Shown here: in pieces, positions 25,601 to 32,296 of the stretch
Numbering within the stretch: position 1 is the first letter of the stretch
How the letters are laid out: every line of letters starts with the position of its first letter
Source: Bacteroidota bacterium
GTDB lineage: Bacteria > Bacteroidota > Bacteroidia > Sphingobacteriales > Sphingobacteriaceae
DNA length: 32,296 nt
NCBI GenBank assembly: GCA_013289045.1
Contig: JABDAU010000045.1
Span: forward strand, 1 to 32,296
Direction: 5' to 3'
Notes under the pieces: generated by a model
What the model saw: the letters and a program-made list of their open reading frames with translations, nothing else
Told to the model about the DNA's origin: nothing
Database searches by the model: none
Position numbers and translations under genes: made by a program

Positions 25601-25788
25601 TGATAGCCAAATTGCATATAGCCTCATTGAGGGTATATGCCAATGTTACCAATGTATTTACCATCACAAAATATAAAGGCTACGACCCGGAGATCGGTTC
25701 GTGGAACCCGTTAGCGGCTGGTATCGATAATGGTTATTATGCGCAGCCACGTGTTATTTCAATGGGTGCCGATATATCTCTTAAATAA
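22630..25788 (+). CDS. SusC-type TonB-dependent oligosaccharide transporter without STN domain (locus B)
   Basis: This 1052-residue outer-membrane transporter has a signal peptide ending near GLSGHAQ (about 29). A carboxypeptidase-D-like regulatory domain follows at about 33-105 (VTGKVVGSDDNRPM, LTDINGNFSIAAKTGDVLVF, SYVGYQ), then the TonB-box-like NEVVVIGYG at about 109-118. The plug carries the SusC signatures GKVPGVIVQQVSGQPGG, PLYVIDGVQIPP and ILKDASATAIYGSQASNGVV. The beta-barrel runs to the C-terminus, which ends in an aromatic/hydrophobic strand (VISMGADISLK). KDNNKDGKIDANDETDLG is a Ca-site-like loop. Unlike the locus A receptor it has no STN domain and no sigma/anti-sigma pair, which fits control by the adjacent HTCS. 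SusD starts 15 nt downstream. The ATG at 22630 is well placed for the signal peptide. Confidence 0.95.
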   Translation: MEKNLPRKLSYSLLLFAVIMLFGLSGHAQSQYVTGKVVGSDDNRPMMSVTVKVKGAAAAALTDINGNFSIAAKTGDVLVFSYVGYQSKEAAVGANRVVNVALSATNSSLNEVVVIGYGKVQRKDLTGSIASVSSKDIMETQPTTFDQALQGKVPGVIVQQVSGQPGGDVNIQIRGIGGFTESPPLYVIDGVQIPPNAQSPIPGEGSNPLSTIDPSQIATIDILKDASATAIYGSQASNGVVIITTKRGVSGPPIVSYDGYAGWQKLPKYYDVMNLPEYATFMNEKAAIIGYDFRPQFANPQYLGQGTNWQEALYRTAPMQNHNVAVTGGDARTRYYLSATYFSQEGIALGSDFDRTSIKVNIDNKTTDWLKIGISLELAHVSEDVGTTNTGVILQALNQTPDVAVKNPDGTWGGNDPNIYGAYGANPFALASIVTDHKSRYQGIGNAYAEIQFTKDLSLRNEVSGNFDFATEDYFDPTYVMGAYTHTSNSGTTTSGQNFYNSITNYLNYSHTFAKKYFVSATLGHEAQVLNSSSVSATRTNFASNDVTTISSGDPTTATNTGVKTDGALEAYFARANFTYNDKYLLTGTIRRDGSSKFGPANRWNTSYSGAFAWKIINEDFMKSIKGINDLKLRLGYGLVNNQNINEYAYGSTLSTVATGLSGNSQLTATEGNPNVKWETSTSYNLGLDASILNSRIQFTADAYYKKTNNLLLALTLPYYSGTYPNGGYSPGAIQSPFVNIGAVSNKGFEFSLSTYNIKSTSFNWRTTINFSRNINKVLALDPGTPAIYGTYTKTVVGGSIGEFYGYQTLGIYKDAADFKKYPAVWQNGSGPIPVTPGSGGVWVGDVIFKDNNKDGKIDANDETDLGSPLPKFQYGINNTFSYKQFDLTVFMTGDYGNKIFDQVLVNGDDPNQNFGYFPAVLNYARIGLINAAGSSTDINNVYITNPGTNITRISQSSGDQNTIFSDRYIQNGSFLKCKSIALGYNFNKDLIAKLHIASLRVYANVTNVFTITKYKGYDPEIGSWNPLAAGIDNGYYAQPRVISMGADISLK

Positions 25789-25803
25789 AAAAAATTTACG
25801 AAT

Positions 25804-27378
25804 ATGAAACTGATTAAAATAAACATTTTCCTATTGCTTATCGCTATTGCGGTGGGCAGTTGTAAAAAAGATTTTCTGAACAGGCCGCCGCTGACCGGGA
25901 TCACAACCGATAACTTTTATAAAAGCGCATCGGACCTGCGCCTTGCAACGGCAGCCATTTATGCCCAACCCTGGTTTAACTGGAATAATTTTCCGTTACT
26001 TGGCGTTGGCGACATTATGAGCGGCAACATGTTGCAGCCTTATAATTCAGACCTGGTGCAGTTCACAACTTTCTCTATCACCAGTAATAATTCCTACGTA
26101 ACACAAGCCTGGACGGGTTTTTACGATATTGTAGCGCATTGTAACGTCAACATTAAGGCCATTAATACAAAGGTGCCGGATAGCGTATCTGTCAAAAGTA
26201 AAAATGGTGCGCTTGGCGAACTGCGGTTTTTGCGCGCCACAGCTTATTTTTACCTGGTACAGCTATGGGGGGCGGTACCTATTATTGAGGATAACGATAA
26301 ACTGATAGCCAACCCTTTAGTACCCCGCAATAAAACTACAGATGTTTATAAATTCATTATAAACGATCTTCGCTTCGCGGCCACCAATTTACCCGCTTCC
26401 GATCAGCCAGGGCGTGTTACAACATGGTCGGCACAGGGAATGCTGGCAAAAGTATACCTTACCAGGGCGGGCTTGGGGCAAAACCTGACCCGGAACCAAA
26501 CCGACCTGGATAGTGCGGCTTATTTCGCAGGCAAAGTGTGTAATACAAGCGGTTTAACACTGCTGTCAAGTTATTATAACCTTTTCAGAACACAGTATAA
26601 TGATAACTCCGAATCGCTTTTCGCGTTTCAATGGGCGCCGGGTGTAGGTTATGGCAACGGGAACGACATAGAAGCACAGTTTGCACCAAGCAGCGCTTTG
26701 GTGACCGGCGGCGGCGGCTGGGGTGGCGCTATCGGCCCGACTATCGACCTTGCCAACTTATATGTTCCCGCAGATTCTATACGCCGCAAAGCCACCTACA
26801 TGCTTACCGGCGATTATTATCCTGAACTGGATGCAGCCAATGGCGGTTATACTGCAACTGGGCCTAATGTTAAAAAACACATTGTAGGCACCGCTGCCGA
26901 CAATAATGCGCCGACCATGGATCTTTGGTCGTCTATAGAGCATAATACGGTATTGAGGCTGGCCGATGTATACCTGGTATATGCCGAAGCTTTAATGGGT
27001 AACAACAGCTCAACAAGCAATGCGCAGGCTTTGCAATATTTTAATGCAGTGCGCATAAGGGCCGGTGTTCCGGCTGTAACCAGCATTACAACGCAATCAT
27101 TAATGACGGAACGACGGATAGAGCTGGCTTTTGAAGGGCAGTATTGGTTCGACCTGGTCAGGCTCTCATATTATAACCCGCAGGCGGCTATCTCGTCTAT
27201 AAATGGCCAGCAAAGAAATCAGTTTACGTATGATCCGAGTACGGGGATAAAAACTGTTACGCCAAGCGGCCTGGTCATCACCCCGGCAACGGCCGCGACA
27301 TTTACTTTGCCCATACCGGCAAATGACCAAACAGCCGATCCTTTACTGTTACAGCCGCCTGTAGCTTATTATAAATAG
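25804..27378 (+). CDS. SusD/RagB-family outer-membrane lipoprotein (locus B)
   Basis: This 524-residue partner of the locus B SusC has a signal peptide with lipobox AVGSC and cysteine 20, followed by KKDFLNRPPLTGIT. SusD hallmarks are GELRFLRATAYFYLVQLWGA followed by VPII, the KFIINDLRFAATNLP helix, TTWSAQGMLAKVYLTRAGLG, RLADVYLVYAEALMG, LQYFNAVRIRAGVP and the near-terminal ERRIELAFEGQYWFDLVRLS. Length is normal for the family. It should bind glycan at the cell surface and close over the transporter. It sits 15 nt after susC and 30 nt before the next lipoprotein gene, so all three are probably one message. Confidence 0.95.
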   Translation: MKLIKINIFLLLIAIAVGSCKKDFLNRPPLTGITTDNFYKSASDLRLATAAIYAQPWFNWNNFPLLGVGDIMSGNMLQPYNSDLVQFTTFSITSNNSYVTQAWTGFYDIVAHCNVNIKAINTKVPDSVSVKSKNGALGELRFLRATAYFYLVQLWGAVPIIEDNDKLIANPLVPRNKTTDVYKFIINDLRFAATNLPASDQPGRVTTWSAQGMLAKVYLTRAGLGQNLTRNQTDLDSAAYFAGKVCNTSGLTLLSSYYNLFRTQYNDNSESLFAFQWAPGVGYGNGNDIEAQFAPSSALVTGGGGWGGAIGPTIDLANLYVPADSIRRKATYMLTGDYYPELDAANGGYTATGPNVKKHIVGTAADNNAPTMDLWSSIEHNTVLRLADVYLVYAEALMGNNSSTSNAQALQYFNAVRIRAGVPAVTSITTQSLMTERRIELAFEGQYWFDLVRLSYYNPQAAISSINGQQRNQFTYDPSTGIKTVTPSGLVITPATAATFTLPIPANDQTADPLLLQPPVAYYK

Positions 27379-27408
27379 AAAATATCTGATTAAATAAATC
27401 TAAAAATC

Positions 27409-28635
27409 ATGAAAATACTTCTTAAAAGATTTAGCAACTATTTTTTACTAATGTTGCTTGCGGCAGGCGCCTTTTTACAACAAGGTTGTAAAAAGGATTC
27501 ATCATCGTCTACCGGTACGCCGGTAATTACGGGCATACGTAATTACGTAGCTCATCCGGGCGATTCGGTGTTAAAGAGTGTGGGTACAGGCCTGTGGGTG
27601 GTTGTTTCCGGACATAATCTAAAAGGCGCGCTGCAAATTAATTTTGATGGCGTTGCCGCTTCGTTTAATGATGCCTGGTTCTCTGATACCAGCGCCATTG
27701 TGCTGATACCCTCGGTTATTGCCTTCCCGTCGGTACCGGCAAAACAATTGAATACCATACAATACATAACTACACATGGCCAAACCACGTTTAGTTTTCC
27801 TATTGTTGCGCCCGCACCCCAAATCACCAGTATCTCTGATGAAGATGCGCCGGTCGGCGATTCGGTTAAAATTTATGGCTTTAATTTCTTCTTTATCAAA
27901 AGCGTAACTTTTGGCGGCAAGGCAATTACCAGCTACACCTCGGCGAACGATGGTACGTCAATCACGCTGGCGGTACCATCAGGTATACCACAAACCGGCG
28001 GCCTGGTATCAGTTACTACAAATTCGGGTTCTGCTGCTACAGTTTATAATGTTGAGGACTTTGTAGATGGCGTTTTTCAAAATTGGGATAGTATAAACGG
28101 ATACCCATGGGGGTCGAATACAGAAAACAGCCCTACTGATTTCCCCGGCAATACCGGCTATTATAACGTAATAACTGCAACTAACCTTAGCGGAAACGAC
28201 TTCGCCTGGTACAATGGCGGGCGTGGAGTAAACATGAATGCCAGCCAATGGGTACCTACCGCAGCTATCGACAGCAGTTTATCCAGCTATGCTGTAAAAT
28301 TCGAAATATCGGTTCCTAAATCCACTCCGTGGAATACAGGTTCTATTTACGTAGCCGTAAATTATAGCTTCACTTATATAGCGCTCTACAGGCCGTATTT
28401 AAACAGCGCAGGTAAAGTAACGCCATTCAGTACAACAGGTTGGGTAACCGTTACCGTTCCATTATCAAACTTTTTAACCAATAATGGTACCGGCACACCG
28501 CCGGCCTCTATTTCAGATTTATTAGGCGCCAGCGGAAATAACGGCATGAATATCTGGTACATCAATGACAGTTCAAATTCAGTTGCGGCCTTTACGGCGG
28601 CAGTAGACAATATAAGGGTAGTGAAAATTAAATAA
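27409..28635 (+). CDS. Surface glycan-binding protein with IPT/TIG domains (SGBP-B-like, locus B)
   Basis: This 408-residue lipoprotein has the lipobox LQQGC with cysteine 27, then a Ser/Thr-rich linker. Two IPT/TIG-like Ig domains follow: about 37-130 (TPVITGIRNYVAHPGDSVLK, VVVSGHNLKGALQINFDGVA) and about 133-212 (APQITSISDEDAPVGDSVKI, YGFNFFFIKSVTFGGKAI). The C-terminal half (about 215-408) is a large beta-rich domain with many exposed aromatics (FQNWDSINGYPWGSN, DFAWYNGGRGVNMNASQWVP, YIALYRPYLNSAGKV, MNIWYINDS, AAVDNIRVVKIK). This matches what I recall of the C-terminal domain of the Bacteroides ovatus xyloglucan SGBP-B, though related domains bind other beta-glucans. It holds polysaccharide at the surface for SusCD and the surface hydrolase. 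It is the last gene before an internal terminator. Confidence 0.85.
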   Translation: MKILLKRFSNYFLLMLLAAGAFLQQGCKKDSSSSTGTPVITGIRNYVAHPGDSVLKSVGTGLWVVVSGHNLKGALQINFDGVAASFNDAWFSDTSAIVLIPSVIAFPSVPAKQLNTIQYITTHGQTTFSFPIVAPAPQITSISDEDAPVGDSVKIYGFNFFFIKSVTFGGKAITSYTSANDGTSITLAVPSGIPQTGGLVSVTTNSGSAATVYNVEDFVDGVFQNWDSINGYPWGSNTENSPTDFPGNTGYYNVITATNLSGNDFAWYNGGRGVNMNASQWVPTAAIDSSLSSYAVKFEISVPKSTPWNTGSIYVAVNYSFTYIALYRPYLNSAGKVTPFSTTGWVTVTVPLSNFLTNNGTGTPPASISDLLGASGNNGMNIWYINDSSNSVAAFTAAVDNIRVVKIK

Positions 28636-28659
28636 GGAAGTCTTAAATTGGTTATAGCA

Positions 28660-28696
28660 TGCCATGGGCCCTTTAATTAGGGCCCTGGCATTTTTT
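28660..28696 (+). terminator. Strong intrinsic terminator inside locus B
   Basis: A 12-bp stem (TGCCA, bulged T, GGGCCCT at 28660-28672 with AGGGCCCTGGCA at 28679-28690), a 6-nt loop and six Ts (28691-28696) lie 24 nt after the SGBP stop and 44 nt before the next gene. It should reduce read-through from susCD-SGBP into the hydrolase genes. Confidence 0.9.
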
Positions 28697-28739
28697 CTTA
28701 GCCAGCCTCACTATTACATAAATATAAAAATACACCCCC

Positions 28740-30458
28740 ATGACACCCACCCTGCCTAAGAAATACTTGATATTATGTTTGTTTGTTTTGGCAGCATGCA
28801 AAAAAGCAAGTACCCCGGCCCAGCCTGTTACAACAGACACTACTGCTACCACGACCATAACGCCCCAAAAAGATCCCGTAACTGCCAAATCTGCCGGTTT
28901 CTTCCTGGATGACTGGGTAGCAAAAACTTTTGCCACACCCGCTTACATTGATACCACAAAACCTTCGGGGACAGCGACGGTCACTATCAATATCGATTAT
29001 AGCAATGTCATTACAAAGGTCTCCAAATACTTATTCGGTAATAACACCAACCCATATATGGGTCAACTGGTTACCGAGCCGATTTTGATCAACGATATAA
29101 AGACTTTATCGCCAAACGTATTACGTTTTCCGGGCGGTAATATTTCCAGCGTTTATTTTTGGAATGGGCAGATACCTGCCGATGCACCCGCAAATTTGTA
29201 TGATACAAACGGAAATGTTGTTCCTGCAAGCTATTGGCTGGGCAACAATACGGCAAGCTGGACGCTGTCTTTAGATAACTACTACAGCGCGCTGCAGCAA
29301 ACCAACAGCACAGGTATTATCACCGTAAATTATGGCTATGCCCGCTATGGTACAAGTACACACCCTGACCAGGTTGCGGCCCACCTGGCTGCCGACTGGG
29401 TACGCTACGATCATGGACGGACTAAATATTGGGAAATTGGCAACGAGAGCGGCGGCCCCTGGCAAGCCGGTTATCAAATAGATCTTTCGCAAAATAAAGA
29501 TGGCCAGCCTAAAATTATTACCGGGGCATTATATGGTACGCATTTTAAGGTTTTTGCGGATTCAATGCGTAATGCGGCGAAACAAACAGGCGCCCAAATA
29601 GAAATTGGTGCGCAGATCACTAATCCTGTTTCTTATAACTCAGCTGACCTCGCGTGGAATTCAGGCCTGTTTGCATCCGCCGGTAATTACCCGGATTTTT
29701 TTATTGTGCATGATTATTATACCGGTTCGGACAATGAAACCGCCGCCGCTGTCCTTGCCACGCCTGTAACTGAATCACAAGCCATCATGACCTGGGTGAA
29801 CAAATCAGAACAACAAGGCGGCGTTGACGCAAAGCCAATAGCGCTTACCGAATGGAATATATTCGCATCAGGTTCAGATCAAATGGTATCAAACATAGCG
29901 GGCATGCATGCCACTATGGTTCTGGGCGAATTGTTAAAGAATAGCTTTGGCATGGCCAGCCGCTGGGACCTGGCAAACGGCTGGAATGGCGGCGATGACC
30001 AGGGTATATTTAGCCTGGGTGACGAACCGGACAACACCACTAAATGGAATCCTCGTCCGGCGTTTTATCACATGTATTATTTCCAAAAATACTTTGGCGA
30101 CCGCATGGTTAGCTCCACTGTATCCGGTAGTACGGATGTTTTCAGCTATGCATCTTCATTCAGTTCCGGCCAGGCCGGGGTTGTATTGGTTAATAGGGGC
30201 TTGTCATCGCAAGTGGTAAGCGTGGGCATTCAGAACTTTGCCGCAGGTACACGTTACTATTATTACGTCCTGGTCGGCGGCACGGATAATGGCGAATTTT
30301 CGCGCAAAGTTTATATTAATGGCGTGGGGCCTTCGTTAGCCTCGGGAGGGCCGTCCAACTATGCTCAGGTCTATGCCAAAGCGGCTCTTATCCAGGGCGG
30401 TATAAAGGTAGCAATGCCACCCAGGTCAGTTATATTTTTAGTTGCCGAGGGCAAATAA
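28740..30458 (+). CDS. Lipid-anchored clan GH-A glycoside hydrolase (GH51/GH39-related, arabinofuranosidase-like)
   Basis: This 572-residue putative retaining hydrolase is tethered to a membrane: the lipobox VLAAC has cysteine 20, followed by a Thr/Pro-rich linker to about residue 45. After a short beta segment (SGTATVTINIDYSNVITKVS) the TIM barrel begins with LSPNVLRFPGGNISSVYFWN. The barrel has the clan GH-A pair: acid/base E236 in YWEIGNESGGPWQ and nucleophile E371 in IALTEWNIF. A beta-sandwich C-domain follows (VFSYASSF, GVVLVNRGLSSQVVSVGI, PPRSVIFLVAEGK), as in GH51 and GH39 enzymes. Family placement is uncertain: the motifs resemble alpha-L-arabinofuranosidases, but the surface anchor would also suit an endo-acting enzyme. 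It follows the SGBP gene across a terminator and precedes GH3 by 84 nt, so it belongs to locus B by context. Confidence 0.75.
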   Translation: MTPTLPKKYLILCLFVLAACKKASTPAQPVTTDTTATTTITPQKDPVTAKSAGFFLDDWVAKTFATPAYIDTTKPSGTATVTINIDYSNVITKVSKYLFGNNTNPYMGQLVTEPILINDIKTLSPNVLRFPGGNISSVYFWNGQIPADAPANLYDTNGNVVPASYWLGNNTASWTLSLDNYYSALQQTNSTGIITVNYGYARYGTSTHPDQVAAHLAADWVRYDHGRTKYWEIGNESGGPWQAGYQIDLSQNKDGQPKIITGALYGTHFKVFADSMRNAAKQTGAQIEIGAQITNPVSYNSADLAWNSGLFASAGNYPDFFIVHDYYTGSDNETAAAVLATPVTESQAIMTWVNKSEQQGGVDAKPIALTEWNIFASGSDQMVSNIAGMHATMVLGELLKNSFGMASRWDLANGWNGGDDQGIFSLGDEPDNTTKWNPRPAFYHMYYFQKYFGDRMVSSTVSGSTDVFSYASSFSSGQAGVVLVNRGLSSQVVSVGIQNFAAGTRYYYYVLVGGTDNGEFSRKVYINGVGPSLASGGPSNYAQVYAKAALIQGGIKVAMPPRSVIFLVAEGK

Positions 30459-30542
30459 TATCTGGTTTCAATGTTTTGAAGTATTATGAAACCTTGCCCA
30501 ACTTAAAAAACCGTTAATAGTTTTAGTCCATCAATAAGTTAT

Positions 30543-32296
30543 ATGAGAATAAAAGAGATAAATTTTTTAATAGTATTTGCAGCGGCAATTTTCGTATCCG
30601 CGAACGTTTTCGCACAAAATAAAAATGAAGCAGCGTTGCAGGGTAAAATCAGCGCCGTCATTAAAAAGATGACGCTTGAGGAAAAGATCGGTATGCTGCA
30701 TGGCAACGCTTTATTTTCCTCCGGCGGCGTAAAGCGTTTGGGCATACCCGAACTCACCTGCGATGACGGGCCATTGGGTGTGCGTGAAGAAATAAAGCGC
30801 TTTGACTGGAATTCGGCGAACTGGACAACCGACTCGGCAACCTTCCTTCCAAACGGCTCGGCAATCGCAGCTACCTGGAATCCTGCAATGGCCCATCAAT
30901 ACGGGGTGGTGTTAGGGCAGGAGGCAAATGCCCGTAAAAAAATAGTAATGTTGGCGCCGGCATTTAATATCTGCAGAATGCCGCTTAATGGCCGCACCTA
31001 TGAATATTATTCCGAAGATCCTTGGTTAAACGGCCAATTGGCCATACAGGCTGTTAAGGGTATTCAAAGCCAGCACGTAGCGGCATGCATCAAGCACTTC
31101 GCGGCCAATAACCAGGAGATTAACCGGAATAGCATTAACGAAACCATTGATGAACGCGCCCTGCGTGAAATTTATTTCCCCGCCTTTAAGGCAGCCATAC
31201 AACAGGGTAATGCCTATACCATCATGTCGGCTTATAATAAAGTGAATGGTTACTGGTGTTCTGAAAATGACTTTTTACTCAATAAAGTTTTAAAAAAGGA
31301 ATGGGGTTTTAAAGGTGCGGTAATATCTGATTGGGGCGGCGTACATCACACTGTTGAAGCAGCCAACAATGGCCTGGATATCGAAATGGGGACAAGCGGC
31401 CCATATAACCAATGGTATTTTGCCGATCCGTTGCTTGCCGCTGTTAAAGCAGGCCAGGTTTCGGAAAAAACGATTGATGATAAAGTAAGGCGGATATTGT
31501 GGGTAATATACCATACTTCGATAAGTACAGAGCATCCGCAAGGCTCTATTGCAACTGCTGCTCACGGAAAAGCTGCTTATGATATCGCATCGGAATCGAT
31601 AGTGTTGTTAAAAAATGATGCACATCTGTTACCGTTAAAATCCAATGTGAAAAGCATAGCTGTTATTGGTGATAATGCAACACGCACTTTTGCTTCGGGC
31701 GGTTACGGTGCCGGCGTAAAAGCAAAGCATGAGGTTACAGCGCTGGCAGGCATAAGATCGCGGTTTGGGCAAACTGCCGATATCAAATTTGCACAAGGCT
31801 ACAGGGCCAACTATCTGGCGAGTAGTACTGATGAACAAAATGCAGGTTACGATAAACCCGACCAGGCGCTGATAGACCAAGCCGTTGCCCTTGCAAAAAC
31901 AACTGACGTTGCCATTTTGTGTATCGGTTCTAATCGCGAATACGAAAGCGAGGGCCATGACCGCAAAACGCTTGCACTTCCCTTTGGCGAGCAGGTGCTG
32001 GTTAATGCGGTTAGCGCTGTTAACCCCAATACCATTATAGTAGTTATGGCTGGAGCGCCGTATGACCTCAATGAGATCGAAAAATCAAGCCACGCCATCG
32101 TTTGGTCATGGTTCAATGGGTCTGAGGCAGGTGATGCGCTGGCCGACGTACTCAAGGGGGTTGTAAACCCATCAGGTAAAATGCCGTTCACATTCCCTGT
32201 TTCATTAAACGATTCTCCTGCATTTGCCTTAAACAGCTATCCGGGTGAAAAACTGAACACAACTTATAAAGAAGGCATACTGGTTGGCTACCGCTG
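30543..32296 (+). CDS. Glycoside hydrolase family 3 beta-glucosidase/beta-xylosidase, 3' truncated
   Basis: The first 584 codons of a secreted GH3 enzyme are present; the frame is open at the window end. The signal peptide MRIKEINFLIVFAAAIFVSA ends near NVFAQ, with no lipobox, so it is probably periplasmic. The barrel domain shows MTLEEKIGMLHG, LTCDDGPLGVREE, GRTYEYYSEDPWLNGQLA and IKHFAANNQEINR (the Lys-His pair of the sugar site). The nucleophile is D263 in AVISDWGGVHHT. The alpha/beta sandwich domain follows (ESIVLLKNDAHLLPLKS, IAVIGDNA, GSNREYESEGHDRKTLALPF, VVVMAGAPYDLNEI, GSEAGDALADVLKGVVNPSGKMPFTFP). The sequence breaks off in YKEGILVGYR, just before the usual Fn3-like C-domain. It would release glucose or xylose from the non-reducing ends of imported oligosaccharides, after GH31 has removed alpha-xylosyl groups if the substrate is xyloglucan. 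The ATG at 30543 is the first that supplies the signal peptide. Confidence 0.92.
   Translation, partial: MRIKEINFLIVFAAAIFVSANVFAQNKNEAALQGKISAVIKKMTLEEKIGMLHGNALFSSGGVKRLGIPELTCDDGPLGVREEIKRFDWNSANWTTDSATFLPNGSAIAATWNPAMAHQYGVVLGQEANARKKIVMLAPAFNICRMPLNGRTYEYYSEDPWLNGQLAIQAVKGIQSQHVAACIKHFAANNQEINRNSINETIDERALREIYFPAFKAAIQQGNAYTIMSAYNKVNGYWCSENDFLLNKVLKKEWGFKGAVISDWGGVHHTVEAANNGLDIEMGTSGPYNQWYFADPLLAAVKAGQVSEKTIDDKVRRILWVIYHTSISTEHPQGSIATAAHGKAAYDIASESIVLLKNDAHLLPLKSNVKSIAVIGDNATRTFASGGYGAGVKAKHEVTALAGIRSRFGQTADIKFAQGYRANYLASSTDEQNAGYDKPDQALIDQAVALAKTTDVAILCIGSNREYESEGHDRKTLALPFGEQVLVNAVSAVNPNTIIVVMAGAPYDLNEIEKSSHAIVWSWFNGSEAGDALADVLKGVVNPSGKMPFTFPVSLNDSPAFALNSYPGEKLNTTYKEGILVGYR

Noticed and set aside
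31635..32191. Overlapping 107- and 114-codon minus-strand ORFs inside the GH3 gene
   Set aside because: The plus strand here encodes the conserved GH3 sandwich domain without interruption; these are shadow frames.

Overview
The window looks like a chromosomal glycan-utilisation region of a Bacteroidota, most likely a Sphingobacteriaceae member of the Mucilaginibacter/Pedobacter type. The evidence is two SusC/SusD pairs, lipoproteins with Cys-Lys-Lys after the lipobox, an ECF sigma/FecR/STN-SusC trio, a hybrid two-component regulator, DUF4959/DUF5000 and DUF4998/DUF5013 style surface lipoproteins, and A+T-rich spacers with weak Shine-Dalgarno sequences. The genus is an inference from protein style. 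All intact genes lie on the + strand. I saw no tRNA, rRNA, CRISPR array or insertion sequence.

Layout. (1) 1-1734: the 3' part of a GH2 exo-glycosidase with an F5/8-type (CBM32-like) domain embedded in one of its Ig-like domains. (2) 1749-3218: a MocR/GntR regulator 14 nt downstream. (3) 3607-13588: polysaccharide utilisation locus A, made of ECF sigma factor, FecR anti-sigma factor, STN-containing SusC, SusD and two accessory surface lipoproteins, closed by a strong intrinsic terminator (13597-13630). No hydrolase lies inside this unit. (4) 13630-15221: a low-coding scar holding a frameshifted, truncated CHAT-domain protease pseudogene on the minus strand and a second decayed fragment on the plus strand. 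(5) 15222-17624: a secreted GH31 (alpha-xylosidase/alpha-glucosidase type) with its own terminator (17689-17721). (6) 17860-22056: a full-length hybrid two-component sensor/AraC regulator. (7) 22630-32296: locus B, made of SusC, SusD, a surface glycan-binding protein with IPT/TIG domains, a strong terminator (28660-28696), a lipid-anchored clan GH-A hydrolase and a GH3 beta-glucosidase cut by the window end.

How the genes may work together. Locus A should respond to its own substrate by trans-envelope signalling: ligand in the SusC barrel, STN domain, FecR, then release of the sigma factor. Locus B should be switched on by the hybrid two-component system binding oligosaccharide in the periplasm. 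GH31, GH3, an arabinofuranosidase-like GH-A enzyme and a xyloglucan-SGBP-like binding protein together suggest a xylosylated and possibly arabinosylated beta-glucan, with xyloglucan as the leading guess. No recognisable endo-xyloglucanase is seen in the window, so the substrate remains an inference. The most notable unexplained signals are a long imperfect hairpin with a tiny leader ORF between fecR and susC of locus A, a perfect 16-bp palindrome in the 573-nt leader of locus B, and the decayed CHAT gene between the loci.
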